Shown here: one piece after another, positions 26,100-37,159 of the stretch
Layout of the letters: each line of letters starts with the position of its first letter
Numbering within the stretch: position 1 is the first letter of the stretch
Source: Prolixibacteraceae bacterium
GTDB taxonomy: Bacteria > Bacteroidota > Bacteroidia > Bacteroidales > Prolixibacteraceae
Direction: 5' to 3'
Assembly: GCA_019856515.1 (NCBI GenBank)
Contig: CP082230.1
Span: 3,038,001 to 3,102,000 of the forward strand
DNA length: 64,000 bases
Program-made: the position numbers and the translations under genes
Notes under the pieces: generated by a model
What the model was told of the DNA's origin: nothing
What the model saw: only the letters and a program-made list of their open reading frames with translations
The model's database searches: none

Positions 26100-27530
26100 A
26101 TGAAAAATATATTATTGGTTGCAGCAAGTGACCTTTCAAAAGATCAGGTAGTTCTTTTCCCAAAGGAACAACCTGAAGTGCTTTCTCAATTGGATGAGAA
26201 TCAAATCAATTATATTAAGAATCAATTAGATAAAGAGCAGACAATCATAGGGATGCCATCATGCGATAGTTCATTTCAGTGGATGGTAGCGGTGGAGAAG
26301 AGCGATGACTGTATTAAGATGGCGGAAGCGCTACGTCAGTTAGGCGCAAAGGTTGTTGCTTTGATAAAAGGGCAGCGTATCGCTTCTATTGGAGTTAAAA
26401 ACCAAACGGAGATGGATCGTATTGCCCTTCCTTTTGTAGAGGGTATGGTGTTAGCGGACTATAAGTTTGAGAAGTATTTCACCAAGAAAGAGGAGTATCC
26501 ACTATGCTCTATTGAGATAGATGATCGTATTTCAGAAGAGGCCCTGTTAGAGCTTACATCTGTGTTGAAAGCTACAATTAAGGCAAGAGACTTAGTGAAT
26601 GAACCACAGTCATTTTTGACAGCAACGCAGTTGTCTGAGGAGATGATTGAGATGGGAGAGGAAGCAAATATCTCGGTAACCGTCTTAGGAAAGAAGAAGA
26701 TCGAAGAGCTCGGCATGGGAGGCCTCCTTGGGGTAAACAAAGGGAGTGTTGCCCCTCCAACTTTCACCATTATGGAGTACAAGCCTAAGGGAGCGGTGAA
26801 TAGCGAACCGATAGTATTTGTCGGGAAAGGGGTCGTCTATGACACCGGAGGTTTAAGTCTAAAACCAACCGCAGCGAGCATGGACTATATGAAATCAGAT
26901 ATGGGTGGTGCAGCAGCTGTATCTTGTGCGACATATGCTATTGCATTGGCTAAGTTACCTTACCATGTGATCACACTTGTTCCTGCGACGGACAATAGAC
27001 CATCTGGGGATGCTTATGCACCTGGAGATGTTCTAAAAATGTATAACGGCAAGACTGTAGAGGTATTAAATACGGATGCTGAAGGCAGACTAATTCTTGC
27101 CGATGCATTAAGTTATGCAGATAGATATAAGCCAGAGGTGGTGATGGATGTCGCTACATTAACAGGAGCAGCAGCTATTGCTATTGGTACAGAAGGTGCT
27201 GTAATAATGGGGAATGCTAAGGAGACATATTTCGAAGAGATTGACAAAGCAGGTTTTGAAACCCATGAGCGAAGTGTTCGTTTCCCTTTCTGGGATGAAT
27301 ATAGTAAGATGCTTGAGAGTGACATTGCCGATTTAAAAAACTTAGGAGGACGAGAAGCCGGAGCAATTACAGCAGGTAAATTCTTGGAGAATTTCACCGA
27401 AAGTCCTTATATCCATCTAGATATTGCAGGTCCTGCCTTCCTTCATAGTGAGAAGGGATATATCAAAAAAGGAGGTAGTGGCTATGGTGTACGTCTTCTT
27501 TTTGAATGGATCAAAACAAGAGCCAAATAA
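26100..27530 (+). CDS. pepA: Leucyl aminopeptidase (peptidase M17)
   Basis: A 476-residue cytosolic aminopeptidase. The C-terminal catalytic domain (about 165-476) has the metal and lysine motif VGKGVVYDTGGLSLKP, the SDMGGAAAV block and the M17 signature NTDAEGRLILADAL. The N-terminal macro-like domain is present but divergent. It releases N-terminal residues from peptides using two divalent metal ions and usually works as a hexamer. It is transcribed in the same direction as pdxA, 177 bases downstream, which may or may not share its transcript. Confidence 0.94.
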   Translation: MKNILLVAASDLSKDQVVLFPKEQPEVLSQLDENQINYIKNQLDKEQTIIGMPSCDSSFQWMVAVEKSDDCIKMAEALRQLGAKVVALIKGQRIASIGVKNQTEMDRIALPFVEGMVLADYKFEKYFTKKEEYPLCSIEIDDRISEEALLELTSVLKATIKARDLVNEPQSFLTATQLSEEMIEMGEEANISVTVLGKKKIEELGMGGLLGVNKGSVAPPTFTIMEYKPKGAVNSEPIVFVGKGVVYDTGGLSLKPTAASMDYMKSDMGGAAAVSCATYAIALAKLPYHVITLVPATDNRPSGDAYAPGDVLKMYNGKTVEVLNTDAEGRLILADALSYADRYKPEVVMDVATLTGAAAIAIGTEGAVIMGNAKETYFEEIDKAGFETHERSVRFPFWDEYSKMLESDIADLKNLGGREAGAITAGKFLENFTESPYIHLDIAGPAFLHSEKGYIKKGGSGYGVRLLFEWIKTRAK

Positions 27531-27707
27531 TAAGATAAAGCACAAAAGATGACAAAGGGAGTGAAGAAGAACTGAAAAATTGATTAAATTTGATTCATTA
27601 AACAAAGAACAATAAGTCATGACTTTATGTCTTTGGCTAGATTCCCCAACGAAGGAATCTACCTGCCATGGTCATTTTCGAAGGAGGCTTAACAATCATA
27701 TATCATT

Positions 27708-28784
27708 ATGAACTTTCAAAAAATCAAAATAGGAATCACTCAGGGCGATATCAATGGTGTCGGATATGAGGTGATCATTAAGTCTCTATCGGACGATCGT
27801 ATTTTCGAATCTTGCACTCCCATTGTTTATGGTTCACCCAAGGTAGCAGCTTACCATAAAAAAGCCATTGATCATACTAAGGTCTCTTTTAACCAGATTG
27901 TAGATGCTTCGGAATCCGAAGAGGGAAAAGCTAATATTTTGAATTGTATCTCTGAAAACACTCGTGTGGAGTTGGGGAAATCAACAACAATTGCTGGTGA
28001 ATCTTCGTATATGGCGTTGGAGAAAGCGTGTGCAGATCTGAAAGAGGGTAAGATTGATGTACTGATAACGGCTCCTATCTGCAAGGACAATATCCAATCG
28101 GAAGATTTTAACTTTCCTGGACACACGGAGTTCTTATCAGAGCAGTTCGAATCGAAAGATCACCTAATGCTTATGGTCAGTGAACAGATGAAGATTGGAG
28201 TAGTTGCAGGTCATGTGCCTATTTCTCAGGTTTCGGAATTTATCACAGAAGAGCTGCTACTAAGTAAGATTCGTGTGATGCATCAAACCATGATGCAAGA
28301 CTTTGGTATTGATGGCCCAAGGATTGCCGTGATGGGATTAAATCCACATGCAGGAGATAATGGGCTTTTAGGGAAAGAAGAGGAAGAGATTATCACACCG
28401 GCATTGAAAAAAGCACAGGAAGAGGGCATTATGGCTATGGGACCATATCCAGCAGATGGATTCTTTGGAAATGGGACTTATCGTAATTTTGATGTTATTC
28501 TTGCGATGTATCACGACCAAGGATTGGTTCCGTTTAAGGCACTAGCATTTGATGATGGGGTAAACTTCACTGCAGGACTACCTATTATTAGAACGTCTCC
28601 AGGACACGGAACGGCTTTTGATATTGCAGGTAAAGGCAAAGCATCAGAGAACTCTTTCCGTAAAGCAATGTATCTTGCCATCGACCTTTACCGTAATCGT
28701 GAGATCTACAATGAAGTGTCGAATGACCCGTTACAGAAATATGATTTAGAAGATCGCCAGTCGATGGGAGACCGATCAATTTAA
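27708..28784 (+). CDS. pdxA: 4-hydroxythreonine-4-phosphate dehydrogenase
   Basis: A 358-residue enzyme of the DXP-dependent vitamin B6 pathway, oxidising 4-phosphohydroxy-L-threonine. Motifs: GITQGDINGVGYEVI at the N-terminus, LITAPICKDNI, FPGHTEFLSE, VAGHVPISQV, GLNPHAGDNGLLG, AMYHDQGLVPFK and RTSPGHGTAFDIAGK, covering the metal-binding histidines. Full length compared with the family. A terminator follows before ruvA. Confidence 0.96.
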   Translation: MNFQKIKIGITQGDINGVGYEVIIKSLSDDRIFESCTPIVYGSPKVAAYHKKAIDHTKVSFNQIVDASESEEGKANILNCISENTRVELGKSTTIAGESSYMALEKACADLKEGKIDVLITAPICKDNIQSEDFNFPGHTEFLSEQFESKDHLMLMVSEQMKIGVVAGHVPISQVSEFITEELLLSKIRVMHQTMMQDFGIDGPRIAVMGLNPHAGDNGLLGKEEEEIITPALKKAQEEGIMAMGPYPADGFFGNGTYRNFDVILAMYHDQGLVPFKALAFDDGVNFTAGLPIIRTSPGHGTAFDIAGKGKASENSFRKAMYLAIDLYRNREIYNEVSNDPLQKYDLEDRQSMGDRSI

Positions 28785-28856
28785 GACAGATAGAAGGTCG
28801 CTAGGGGACATAGATGATTATGTACCATATGCATCTCCATTTGATATAGAATTAGC

Positions 28857-28890
28857 AAAGAGGCACTCCATACAGAGGGCCTCTTTTTTT
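28857..28890 (+). terminator. Intrinsic terminator after pdxA
   Basis: Stem AAAGAGGC/GCCTCTTT with a 14-base loop, followed by further T. It covers an in-frame TTG at 28889, which rules that codon out as the ruvA start. Confidence 0.8.
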
Positions 28891-28912
28891 GAACAACAGA
28901 AAAGATCAAACT

Positions 28913-29494
28913 ATGTACGAATACATTAAAGGAAACTTGACTGAGGTGACGCCAACCTATGCCATTGTAGAGACAGGAGGTATCGGCTATCAAGTGTTTA
29001 TTTCTCTGACCAGTTATCAAAAGGTACAGTCGCAACCACAAGCAACGCTATGGACACATTTTGTGGTGAGAGAAGATGCCCAATCGCTATATGGTTTTTC
29101 AGATAGAGAGGAGAGAGCTCTATTTCGTCATTTAATCTCGGTCAATGGTGTTGGAGCAAACACCGCGATGGTGATGTTATCTTCTTACCCAACGCAAGAA
29201 TTATTGCAAGCAATTCAAACCGATAATGTTAATGTGTTGAAAAGCATAAAAGGGATTGGAGCTAAAACGGCACAGCGTATTCTGATCGATTTGAAAGACA
29301 AAGTGGGTAAAATTGAGGGTGAAGGTCAGATTGTAGCCTCTCAGAACAATACGAATAAAAATGAAGCGTTATCTGCTATGGTAATGTTAGGATTTAACAA
29401 GAAAGCAGCAGAGAAGGTTATTGATAAGATTTTGAAAGATAATCCAGCAATGGAAGTGGAGCCGATTATCAAACTTGCACTGAAAAGCTTGTAG
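28913..29494 (+). CDS. ruvA: Holliday junction branch migration protein RuvA
   Basis: A 193-residue protein starting MYEYIKGNLTEV. It has an N-terminal OB fold (about 1-62), two helix-hairpin-helix motifs (LISVNGVGANTAM and SIKGIGAKTAQRI, about 75-130), and a flexible link to the C-terminal RuvB-binding domain (NEALSAMVMLGFNKKAAEKVI). RuvA tetramers bind four-way junctions and load RuvB. The ATG at 28913 is preferred to the TTG at 28889, which lies inside the terminator T-run. sprA follows by 46 bases, a linkage conserved in many Bacteroidota. Confidence 0.96.
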   Translation: MYEYIKGNLTEVTPTYAIVETGGIGYQVFISLTSYQKVQSQPQATLWTHFVVREDAQSLYGFSDREERALFRHLISVNGVGANTAMVMLSSYPTQELLQAIQTDNVNVLKSIKGIGAKTAQRILIDLKDKVGKIEGEGQIVASQNNTNKNEALSAMVMLGFNKKAAEKVIDKILKDNPAMEVEPIIKLALKSL

Positions 29495-29540
29495 TCCTAA
29501 CACCATATAGTGTGTAACCATTCAAGCCCAAGGAAACAGG

Positions 29541-32500
29541 TTGAGACAATTAGGTAAAATATGGATCCCCATTTGCATGATTCTATGCTTGGGGATCGCA
29601 ATCAATAAAACGAACGTAGCATTTGGACGCCATCACACGTCTACTCATTTTGAACGTTTCAACGATGCAGCCTCGAGTTCTGTCGTTGAAGCTATGGTGG
29701 CACCATATGAAGCAGCCCCAGACTCTACGGAGCTCACCCTCCCGCTTCCTGATAACATGAAGACGGAGGAGCATTATGACCCTACGACCAATCAATTTGT
29801 GATTGAGCACAAGGTGGGGGATCTCTATTATCAACCCACAAGAGCATTCAGTCTAGATGACTATGTGAACTACGATTTTGATCGTGCCATTCAACAGTAT
29901 TGGCAGGAGAAGACCTCTAAAACGATGGAGGAGAAGAAGAAGTCACTTATTCCATCGATAAGTATTGGAGGAGAAGCTTTCACTAAGATCTTTGGTAACA
30001 ATACCATCTCAATTAAACCACAAGGGTATATAGAGCTCTCTTTTGGAACTAAGACCAATAGGATTGATAATCCAGCACTATCAGAAAGATTACGAAAAAC
30101 CACCACCTTTGATTTTGATGAGAAGATCAATCTTAGTGTGAAAGGATCTATTGGGAATAGACTTTCAATGGGGGTTAACTACAATACAGAGGCGACATTT
30201 GATTTTGAGAATCGTATGAATCTTAATTTCAAAGGAGAGGAAGATGATATCGTGAAGAATATTGAAGCGGGTAATGTGTCCATGTCGTCAGATAACTCAC
30301 TGATCAAAGGAGGGGTAAACCTTTTTGGTGTGAAGACAGATCTACAGTTCGGTAAATTAAGTGTTTCGACAGTTCTTTCTCAACAGAAGGGAGAGAGTAA
30401 GGTGATCAACACAGAAGGGGGGGCGACAAAAACTGATTTTAATATTCAGGTGTTGGACTATGAAGCCAATAAACACTTCTTCTTGGGGCAGGTCTTCTAT
30501 GACCAGTATGATCAGTCATTATCAAAAATGCCTATCATCTCTTCGAGTATCAATATCACCAAACTAGAGGTGTGGATTACGAACAAGACAGGAAACTATA
30601 CCCAGTCTCGTAATATTGTTGCTTTTACTGATTTGGGTGAACGTGGTCGCAACAAACAGAATAATACGACTCTTACTACAGATGCAGCCGGACTTCCTTA
30701 TCCAGACAATACTTATCCATGGAATGGTAGCAACAATCTATACGATAAGATGAACAATGACTACAATGCCATTCGTGACATTGCACAGGTGACAAGCACA
30801 TTAGGCCCTCTCAAACAGAGTGATGGATTTCTTCCAGCACAAGACTACGAGAAGGTGGAGAATGCACGCATGCTTACCTCCTCTGAATATACTTTCAATC
30901 AGAAACTCGGATATATTTCATTAAACAGGTCTCTTAGCCCTGATGAAGTGCTTGCAGTATCCTTTGAGTACACCATTAATGGAAAGACTCTTAGGGTAGG
31001 AGATTTCTCTACTGGGGGTGTAGAGGCACCACAGACTCTATTTGTTAAACTATTGAAAGGGACCAATGTCAACCCTAAGTTTAACTTATGGAAGTTAATG
31101 ATGAAGAACATCTATGATTTAAATGCCTATCAAGTGAATAAAGATGGCTTTAGATTGGATGTAGTCTATCAAGATAGTAAAACAGGTTCTAACTTAAACT
31201 ATCTACCTGACGGACCTTTAAAAGAGAAGATACTGATCCAAGTGATGAACTTGGACAACGTCAATATGCAAGGGGATCAGCAGTCAGATGGACTTTTTGA
31301 CTTTATCCCAGGTTATACGATTGATTCGGAACGTGGAAAGATCATCTTCCCATCAGTTGAACCTTTCGGTGACTACTTGGAGAAGAAACTTGCAGGCGAT
31401 CAAAGTGCAATCAATAAGTATGTCTACCATGCTCTTTATGATAACACGAAGACGATTGCAGAGCAGCAAGCCGAAAAGAATAAGTTTGCATTTATGGGTA
31501 GTTACCAAGGTAGTTCCAATTCGGATATTCCACTGAATACAATCAATTTAACGCCAGGGTCTGTAAAAGTTACTGCTGGGGGACGTACACTGGTTGAGAA
31601 TGTAGATTATGTGGTCGATTATACCTTGGGGCGCGTAAGAATATTAAACCAAGCATTGATTGAATCTGGACAAGCCATCTCGATATCTACAGAGAGTGAG
31701 CAGATGTTTAGCATGCAACGCAAGACTTTGATTGGTACACAGCTGAACTATCAGTTTACAGATAATTTCAACCTAGGTACAACAGTGATGTATCTTCAAG
31801 AGAAGCCTCTGACTAGTAAGGTAAACTACGGTCAAGAACCGATATCTAACTTGATGTTAGGATTCAATGGAGCATACAAAACAGAGTCGCAATTTCTTAC
31901 CTCGTTGGTGGATAAGATACCACTTATCGATACCAAAGAGGTGTCTAACATCTCCGTTGAAGGGGAGTTCGCTAAACTATACCCAGGTACATCGAATGCT
32001 ATTGGTGAGTCTGGGGCTGCATATTTAGATGATTTCGAAGGGACACAAACAAGTATCTCATTAAAGACACAATATACATGGAAATTGGCCAGTGTACCAC
32101 AGGGGAAGAATGATATCCCTGAAGGAGAGAAGACCAATGATCTGACCTCTGGATATAACAGAGCACTTCTGTCATGGTATGTGATTGATCCACTAATGCA
32201 GAGGGATACACCGAATACACCATCCAATATCAAGGGAAATGATGAAGAGCAGTCGAAGAATAGTACTCGTGAGGTCTATCAAGATGAGATCTTTCCAAAC
32301 ACCAATAATGCTGTAGGACAACCCACCAATATACCAACGTTTGACTTGGCTTTCTATCCAAATGAGAGAGGTCAGTACAACTTTGACACTGCACCAACGT
32401 CCAATTCATCTGGGGTTAATGCAGATGGAACATTGAAAAGTCCAGAGAGTCGCTGGGGAGCGATAATGCGTAAGATTGAGACTCCTGATTTTGAGAATGC

Positions 32501-35500
32501 AAATATTGAATATATCGAGTTTTGGGTGATGGACCCTTATGCAGAACTTACTGACGCGGAGAAGTTGAATTCAGGAGGAGATCTATATTTCCATTTGGGT
32601 AATATCTCCGAGGATATTCTACGTGACTCACGTAAATCATTCGAGAATGGTTTACCTATCGATGGCAATTATGATGCGATTACAGATAATACCACATGGG
32701 GTAGGGTTTCAAGAAACCAACCCACAGTAAATGCTTTTGATAATAACCCATCTTCTAGACAGTATCAAGATATTGGTTTAGACGGTTTGGCCGATGAAGA
32801 GGAGCGTAACTTCTATAATAACTATATTACAGAAGTGAGCAAGATCGTCACAGGAGCAAGCCTAGAGAAGATCCAAAATGACCCTTCGGGAGATAACTAC
32901 CATTACTTTAGAGGAAGTGATTACGACCAACAGCAGTTGGGTATCCTAGAGCGTTACAAGTACTATAATGGAGTGGATGGTAACTCACCAACAGATGCAC
33001 AGTCGCCTGAGTCCTATAATACCTCTTCTACCTCTTTACCTGATGGGGAAGATATCAACCAAGATAATACCTTGTCAGAAAACGAGAGTTATTTTGAGTA
33101 TAAGATCAGTATGCGACCTAATGACTTCCAAGTTGGTTCTAATTTCATTACGGACAAACGAATAGCAAAAGTTAAATTAAAGAACTCGGAAGTGCGAGAG
33201 GTGGAGTGGTATCAGTTTAAGATCCCAGTGACCAAGAGTAGTAAAACAATCGGTTCTATCTCTGACTATCGTTCTATTCGCTTCATTCGTATGATGATGA
33301 AAGATTGGCAGATTCCTGTGGTCCTTCGATTTGCAACTCTTAATTTAGTGCGAGCAGATTGGAGAAAATATACGGTGAACTTGGAAGATCCGACACAAGT
33401 AAATAATGAGAATACCGAATTTGAAGTTTCTGCAGTAAACATTGAAGAGAACTACGAGAAACAACCTGTAAATTATGTATTGCCTCCAGGTATTGACCGT
33501 GTTATTGATCCAGCCAATCCTCAGCTAAGAGAGCTTAATGAGCAATCTCTACTTCTAAAAGTAGAAGACTTAGAGGATGGTGATGCAAGAGCATCGTATA
33601 AAAATATCACCACCGATATGAGGATGTATAAGCGTCTGAAGGTGGAAGTGCATGCCGAACAGTTAGAAGATATGCAGACCCAAGATAATGAGGTAAGGGC
33701 ATTCATTCGCATTGGTTCGGATTATCAGGATAACTTCTATGAATATGAGGTTCCATTGAAGATGACACCTCCAGGGCATTATAATAATCAATTAGATCGT
33801 GATAGACAAACAGTTTGGCCAGAGCAGAACCGTATGGACATTCTTTTGAAAGACCTTACTGATCTTAAGCTCTCTCGAAATAAAGAGATGCGAAAAGAGG
33901 GTAGTGTAATTGAAATGACCGATGTCTTTGAATCACAAATTAGTTATAATGGACATCCTCGTATTATCCGGATTAAGGGTAACCCGAACTTAGGCGATGT
34001 CCGCATTGTGATGCTTGGGGTAAGAAATCCTAAGTCGAACGATGGATCCATGGAGTCGGTAGAGGTTTGGTATGATGAGCTACGTTTAACGGATGTAGAT
34101 AACGAAGGAGGATGGGCAGCTTCTACAAGAATTCGAGGTAATCTGGCAGATCTAGCGACCTTCTCTTTTGCGGGAAGCCATATGTCATCAGGTTTTGGTG
34201 GTATAGAACAGAGTTCGGTTCAAAGAAGCATGGATGACAATAGTGTGTATGACTTTAGTTCTACTGTCTCATTCGGTAAATTCTTCCCTAAGAAATGGGG
34301 GGTAAAAATACCGATGTACTATGGTATATCACAAAATGTAAAGACTCCGAAGTACAATCCTCTGAATCCTGATATAAAGATGACAGATGCTTTAGATGCT
34401 TTAGAGACACAATCATTAAGAGATGAATTAAATGCACAGGTACAAGATAAGACTGTAAAGAAGAGTATCAACTTCTCAGACGTTCGTATAGAGCCTCAGA
34501 AGAAGTCGAAGAAGCGTCATTTCTATGATGTCTCGAACTTCTCATTCACATTATCTCATAATACGACGACCCATAAGGATATCAACACGCAGCAGAATGA
34601 CGAGAAAGAGTCGAAATTCTTATTCAGCTATAACTATACGAAACGGCCTAAACCAGTAGAGCCATTCCGTAATGTTAAAGCACTACGTAGTCCTATGTTC
34701 CGACTTATCAGAGACTTCAACTTCTATCTGTCACCTTCGCAGTTGTCGTTCCGTTCAGATATGCAGAGCTATTATAGTGCTATGCAGTATCGTAACTTAT
34801 CACAACCAGACTTTAAGTTACCGACATCATATGTCCAAGACTTTAATTGGTATCGCTATTACAATTTCCGATATGACTTGACTAAATCGATCAAATTAGA
34901 CTTTGCGGCACAAAACAGATCACGTATTGATGTGCCATTATATATGGAAGAGGAAGATAGGATACGTAAAGAAGATGATCCTTATCAAGCATATAAGCAG
35001 TCTATCTTAGACAGCTTACACACAGGAGGTCGTAACACTGCGTACAACCAAACGATTAATGCGAGTTACACCTTACCTATTAATAAGATCCCTCTATTAA
35101 ATTGGACTTCATCGACATTAAGGTACCAAGGAAGATACGATTGGAAAGCGGATCCTATCATCAAAGATTCAGAAGTCAATTTAGGAAATACAATAGGTAA
35201 TGGTTACTCTATTCAAGGAACTGCAGGCCTGAACTTTGTGAGCCTTTATAACAAGGTTCCTTACTTGAAGAAGGTGAATAGGAAATTTGCAAGAAGTAGT
35301 AGCAGTCGTTCAAGAGGACGAGTAAAAACGAAAAATGTAACTTACCAAGATACGATCAATCTGAAAGGAAAGAAGAAGAATGTGATCAAGCATAAGTTGA
35401 ATAGTAAGACTCTTCAAATCTCCTTTAAAGATCAGAATGGGAAAACAATTAGGGCAAAAACGAAGTTTATAGATAACAACAAGATCGCAATCTATCCTTC

Positions 35501-36947
35501 TAGGTCATATAAAAAGGCAACGGTAGATATCTCAGGAACAGTTGAGATTGAAGACAAAAGTAATAATCCGACCGTAGTCGATGGTTTTACGAGACTGTTG
35601 ATGTCGGTAAGAAACTTCAATGCGACATATACAGATACCAGGGGAACAACCATGTCAGGATTCCTACCAACACCAAAGTGGTTTGGTAACAGTACTACTG
35701 GAGGAGCAGCCCCGGGATGGGACTTTGTCTTTGGATGGCAAGATCCCGATTTTGCTACAAAAGCGATAGATAGTGGATGGATTACGACCGATTCATTGCT
35801 CAATCAACCAGTGCTCCGAACATCTAATACAACCCTAAATTTACGTGCTAATATCGAACCTATAAAAGGGCTTAAAATTAGTCTTACGGGAAATAGAACG
35901 ATGAGTAGTAATGAGAGTGAATATTATAACTATAACCATTCGGAGCAGAGTTGGAATATGACCCCAGCGAACTATATGGAAAATGGTAGTTTCTCGATGA
36001 GTATCATCTCAATTGGTAGTGCTTTTGAAAGCACTTCAGGGCAAGGTATTCCTGAAAGTAAGGCTTATGATCAATTTATGAGTAATAGGGCTATAATACA
36101 ACAGAGAATGGTGGAGGAGAAGAATCCATCCCAACCTGAACGATTTGGGGAGAACCAACAAGAGGTTCTGATTCCTGCATTTATTGCGGCGTATACAGGA
36201 CAAGACGCAGCATCTGTCGAACTCTCTCCATTCCCATCAGCTCAATATATTCGTCCCAATTGGAGGGTCGAATACAATGGTTTGACTGATCAGATTAAAG
36301 GGATTAAATCAGTGGTCAGAACAGTGAATATTTCACACTCTTATCGTTCGACTTATAGTGTGGGTTCATATATTACCAATAGTAATTTCTCGGATACACA
36401 ATATACGCTACTAGAAGCTCAATTAGCACAACAGAACTATATCCCAGTGTATGATATCTCTACCGTTAATATTAAAGAGTCTTTCAGTCCTCTTATTAAT
36501 GTGGATGTGATGTGGAAAAACAATATCTCATCACGATTTGAGATTCGTAAAACAAGATCATTGACCCTAAGCACTTCGAACAATCAACTGACCGAGGTAC
36601 ATAGTAATGAATATAGTGTTGGATTAGGTTATCGCATCGAGAACCTACAGATCTTCTATAATAAAAACAGTGGTCAGAAGGCCATATCTAATGACCTTAA
36701 CATGCGTTTTGACATGGGGGTTAGAGAGAATAAAACGATAATACGTAAGCTTGCGGAGCTAGACAATCAGCTTACTGCAGGGCAGAAAGCATTGACCTTA
36801 AAAGTTACGGCTGACTATACCTTGAGTAGACAGCTCACATTGCGTATGTATTATGATCGAATTGTAAATACTCCTTATGTTTCGATATCATATCCGACTG
36901 CAAACACCAATTTTGGTTTTAGTATTCGTTTCAATCTACAACAGTAA
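29541..36947 (+). CDS. sprA: Type IX secretion outer-membrane translocon SprA (Sov)
   Basis: A giant protein of 2468 residues, the expected size for SprA/Sov, the beta-barrel channel through which T9SS cargo crosses the outer membrane. It opens with a signal-type hydrophobic segment (about residues 7-27). Long beta-rich tracts follow, with recurring SprA blocks such as LGTTVMYLQE, SGAAYLDDFEGTQTSI and VEVWYDELRLTDVDNEGGWA. The C-terminus ends on a barrel strand (FGFSIRFNLQQ). The start is a TTG at 29541; the next in-frame ATG would cut into the signal. Location right after ruvA supports the identification. gldN and gldM lie 25 kb away. Confidence 0.96.
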   Translation: MRQLGKIWIPICMILCLGIAINKTNVAFGRHHTSTHFERFNDAASSSVVEAMVAPYEAAPDSTELTLPLPDNMKTEEHYDPTTNQFVIEHKVGDLYYQPTRAFSLDDYVNYDFDRAIQQYWQEKTSKTMEEKKKSLIPSISIGGEAFTKIFGNNTISIKPQGYIELSFGTKTNRIDNPALSERLRKTTTFDFDEKINLSVKGSIGNRLSMGVNYNTEATFDFENRMNLNFKGEEDDIVKNIEAGNVSMSSDNSLIKGGVNLFGVKTDLQFGKLSVSTVLSQQKGESKVINTEGGATKTDFNIQVLDYEANKHFFLGQVFYDQYDQSLSKMPIISSSINITKLEVWITNKTGNYTQSRNIVAFTDLGERGRNKQNNTTLTTDAAGLPYPDNTYPWNGSNNLYDKMNNDYNAIRDIAQVTSTLGPLKQSDGFLPAQDYEKVENARMLTSSEYTFNQKLGYISLNRSLSPDEVLAVSFEYTINGKTLRVGDFSTGGVEAPQTLFVKLLKGTNVNPKFNLWKLMMKNIYDLNAYQVNKDGFRLDVVYQDSKTGSNLNYLPDGPLKEKILIQVMNLDNVNMQGDQQSDGLFDFIPGYTIDSERGKIIFPSVEPFGDYLEKKLAGDQSAINKYVYHALYDNTKTIAEQQAEKNKFAFMGSYQGSSNSDIPLNTINLTPGSVKVTAGGRTLVENVDYVVDYTLGRVRILNQALIESGQAISISTESEQMFSMQRKTLIGTQLNYQFTDNFNLGTTVMYLQEKPLTSKVNYGQEPISNLMLGFNGAYKTESQFLTSLVDKIPLIDTKEVSNISVEGEFAKLYPGTSNAIGESGAAYLDDFEGTQTSISLKTQYTWKLASVPQGKNDIPEGEKTNDLTSGYNRALLSWYVIDPLMQRDTPNTPSNIKGNDEEQSKNSTREVYQDEIFPNTNNAVGQPTNIPTFDLAFYPNERGQYNFDTAPTSNSSGVNADGTLKSPESRWGAIMRKIETPDFENANIEYIEFWVMDPYAELTDAEKLNSGGDLYFHLGNISEDILRDSRKSFENGLPIDGNYDAITDNTTWGRVSRNQPTVNAFDNNPSSRQYQDIGLDGLADEEERNFYNNYITEVSKIVTGASLEKIQNDPSGDNYHYFRGSDYDQQQLGILERYKYYNGVDGNSPTDAQSPESYNTSSTSLPDGEDINQDNTLSENESYFEYKISMRPNDFQVGSNFITDKRIAKVKLKNSEVREVEWYQFKIPVTKSSKTIGSISDYRSIRFIRMMMKDWQIPVVLRFATLNLVRADWRKYTVNLEDPTQVNNENTEFEVSAVNIEENYEKQPVNYVLPPGIDRVIDPANPQLRELNEQSLLLKVEDLEDGDARASYKNITTDMRMYKRLKVEVHAEQLEDMQTQDNEVRAFIRIGSDYQDNFYEYEVPLKMTPPGHYNNQLDRDRQTVWPEQNRMDILLKDLTDLKLSRNKEMRKEGSVIEMTDVFESQISYNGHPRIIRIKGNPNLGDVRIVMLGVRNPKSNDGSMESVEVWYDELRLTDVDNEGGWAASTRIRGNLADLATFSFAGSHMSSGFGGIEQSSVQRSMDDNSVYDFSSTVSFGKFFPKKWGVKIPMYYGISQNVKTPKYNPLNPDIKMTDALDALETQSLRDELNAQVQDKTVKKSINFSDVRIEPQKKSKKRHFYDVSNFSFTLSHNTTTHKDINTQQNDEKESKFLFSYNYTKRPKPVEPFRNVKALRSPMFRLIRDFNFYLSPSQLSFRSDMQSYYSAMQYRNLSQPDFKLPTSYVQDFNWYRYYNFRYDLTKSIKLDFAAQNRSRIDVPLYMEEEDRIRKEDDPYQAYKQSILDSLHTGGRNTAYNQTINASYTLPINKIPLLNWTSSTLRYQGRYDWKADPIIKDSEVNLGNTIGNGYSIQGTAGLNFVSLYNKVPYLKKVNRKFARSSSSRSRGRVKTKNVTYQDTINLKGKKKNVIKHKLNSKTLQISFKDQNGKTIRAKTKFIDNNKIAIYPSRSYKKATVDISGTVEIEDKSNNPTVVDGFTRLLMSVRNFNATYTDTRGTTMSGFLPTPKWFGNSTTGGAAPGWDFVFGWQDPDFATKAIDSGWITTDSLLNQPVLRTSNTTLNLRANIEPIKGLKISLTGNRTMSSNESEYYNYNHSEQSWNMTPANYMENGSFSMSIISIGSAFESTSGQGIPESKAYDQFMSNRAIIQQRMVEEKNPSQPERFGENQQEVLIPAFIAAYTGQDAASVELSPFPSAQYIRPNWRVEYNGLTDQIKGIKSVVRTVNISHSYRSTYSVGSYITNSNFSDTQYTLLEAQLAQQNYIPVYDISTVNIKESFSPLINVDVMWKNNISSRFEIRKTRSLTLSTSNNQLTEVHSNEYSVGLGYRIENLQIFYNKNSGQKAISNDLNMRFDMGVRENKTIIRKLAELDNQLTAGQKALTLKVTADYTLSRQLTLRMYYDRIVNTPYVSISYPTANTNFGFSIRFNLQQ

Positions 36948-36971
36948 AACATAAATAGGTATACAAACTTA

Positions 36972-37010
36972 GACCTAGTTCCCTTTATTTTGGGAGCTAG
37001 GTCTTTATTT
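36972..37010 (+). terminator. Terminator after sprA
   Basis: Stem GACCTAG.TCCC with GGGA.CTAGGTC around TTTATTTT, followed by a short T-rich run. Confidence 0.8.
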
Positions 37011-37159
37011 TGGGACTTATAATCACATTAATGGAATCATAATATTATCTAATACTCTAATTTTCATCTGCTTTATAAAACAATATGTTTATTTTTATGG
37101 TGCCGTTTTTAGAATGGTAAGTTCGGAAAACTTCAATTGACACAACTAATAGAACTAAA

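Noticed and set aside
28889-28912. TTG at 28889 as the ruvA start
   Set aside because: It lies in the T-run of the pdxA terminator and adds residues not found in RuvA.
31832-32233. A 133-codon frame antisense to sprA
   Set aside because: Long AT-poor genes often show such shadows; no start context or family pattern.
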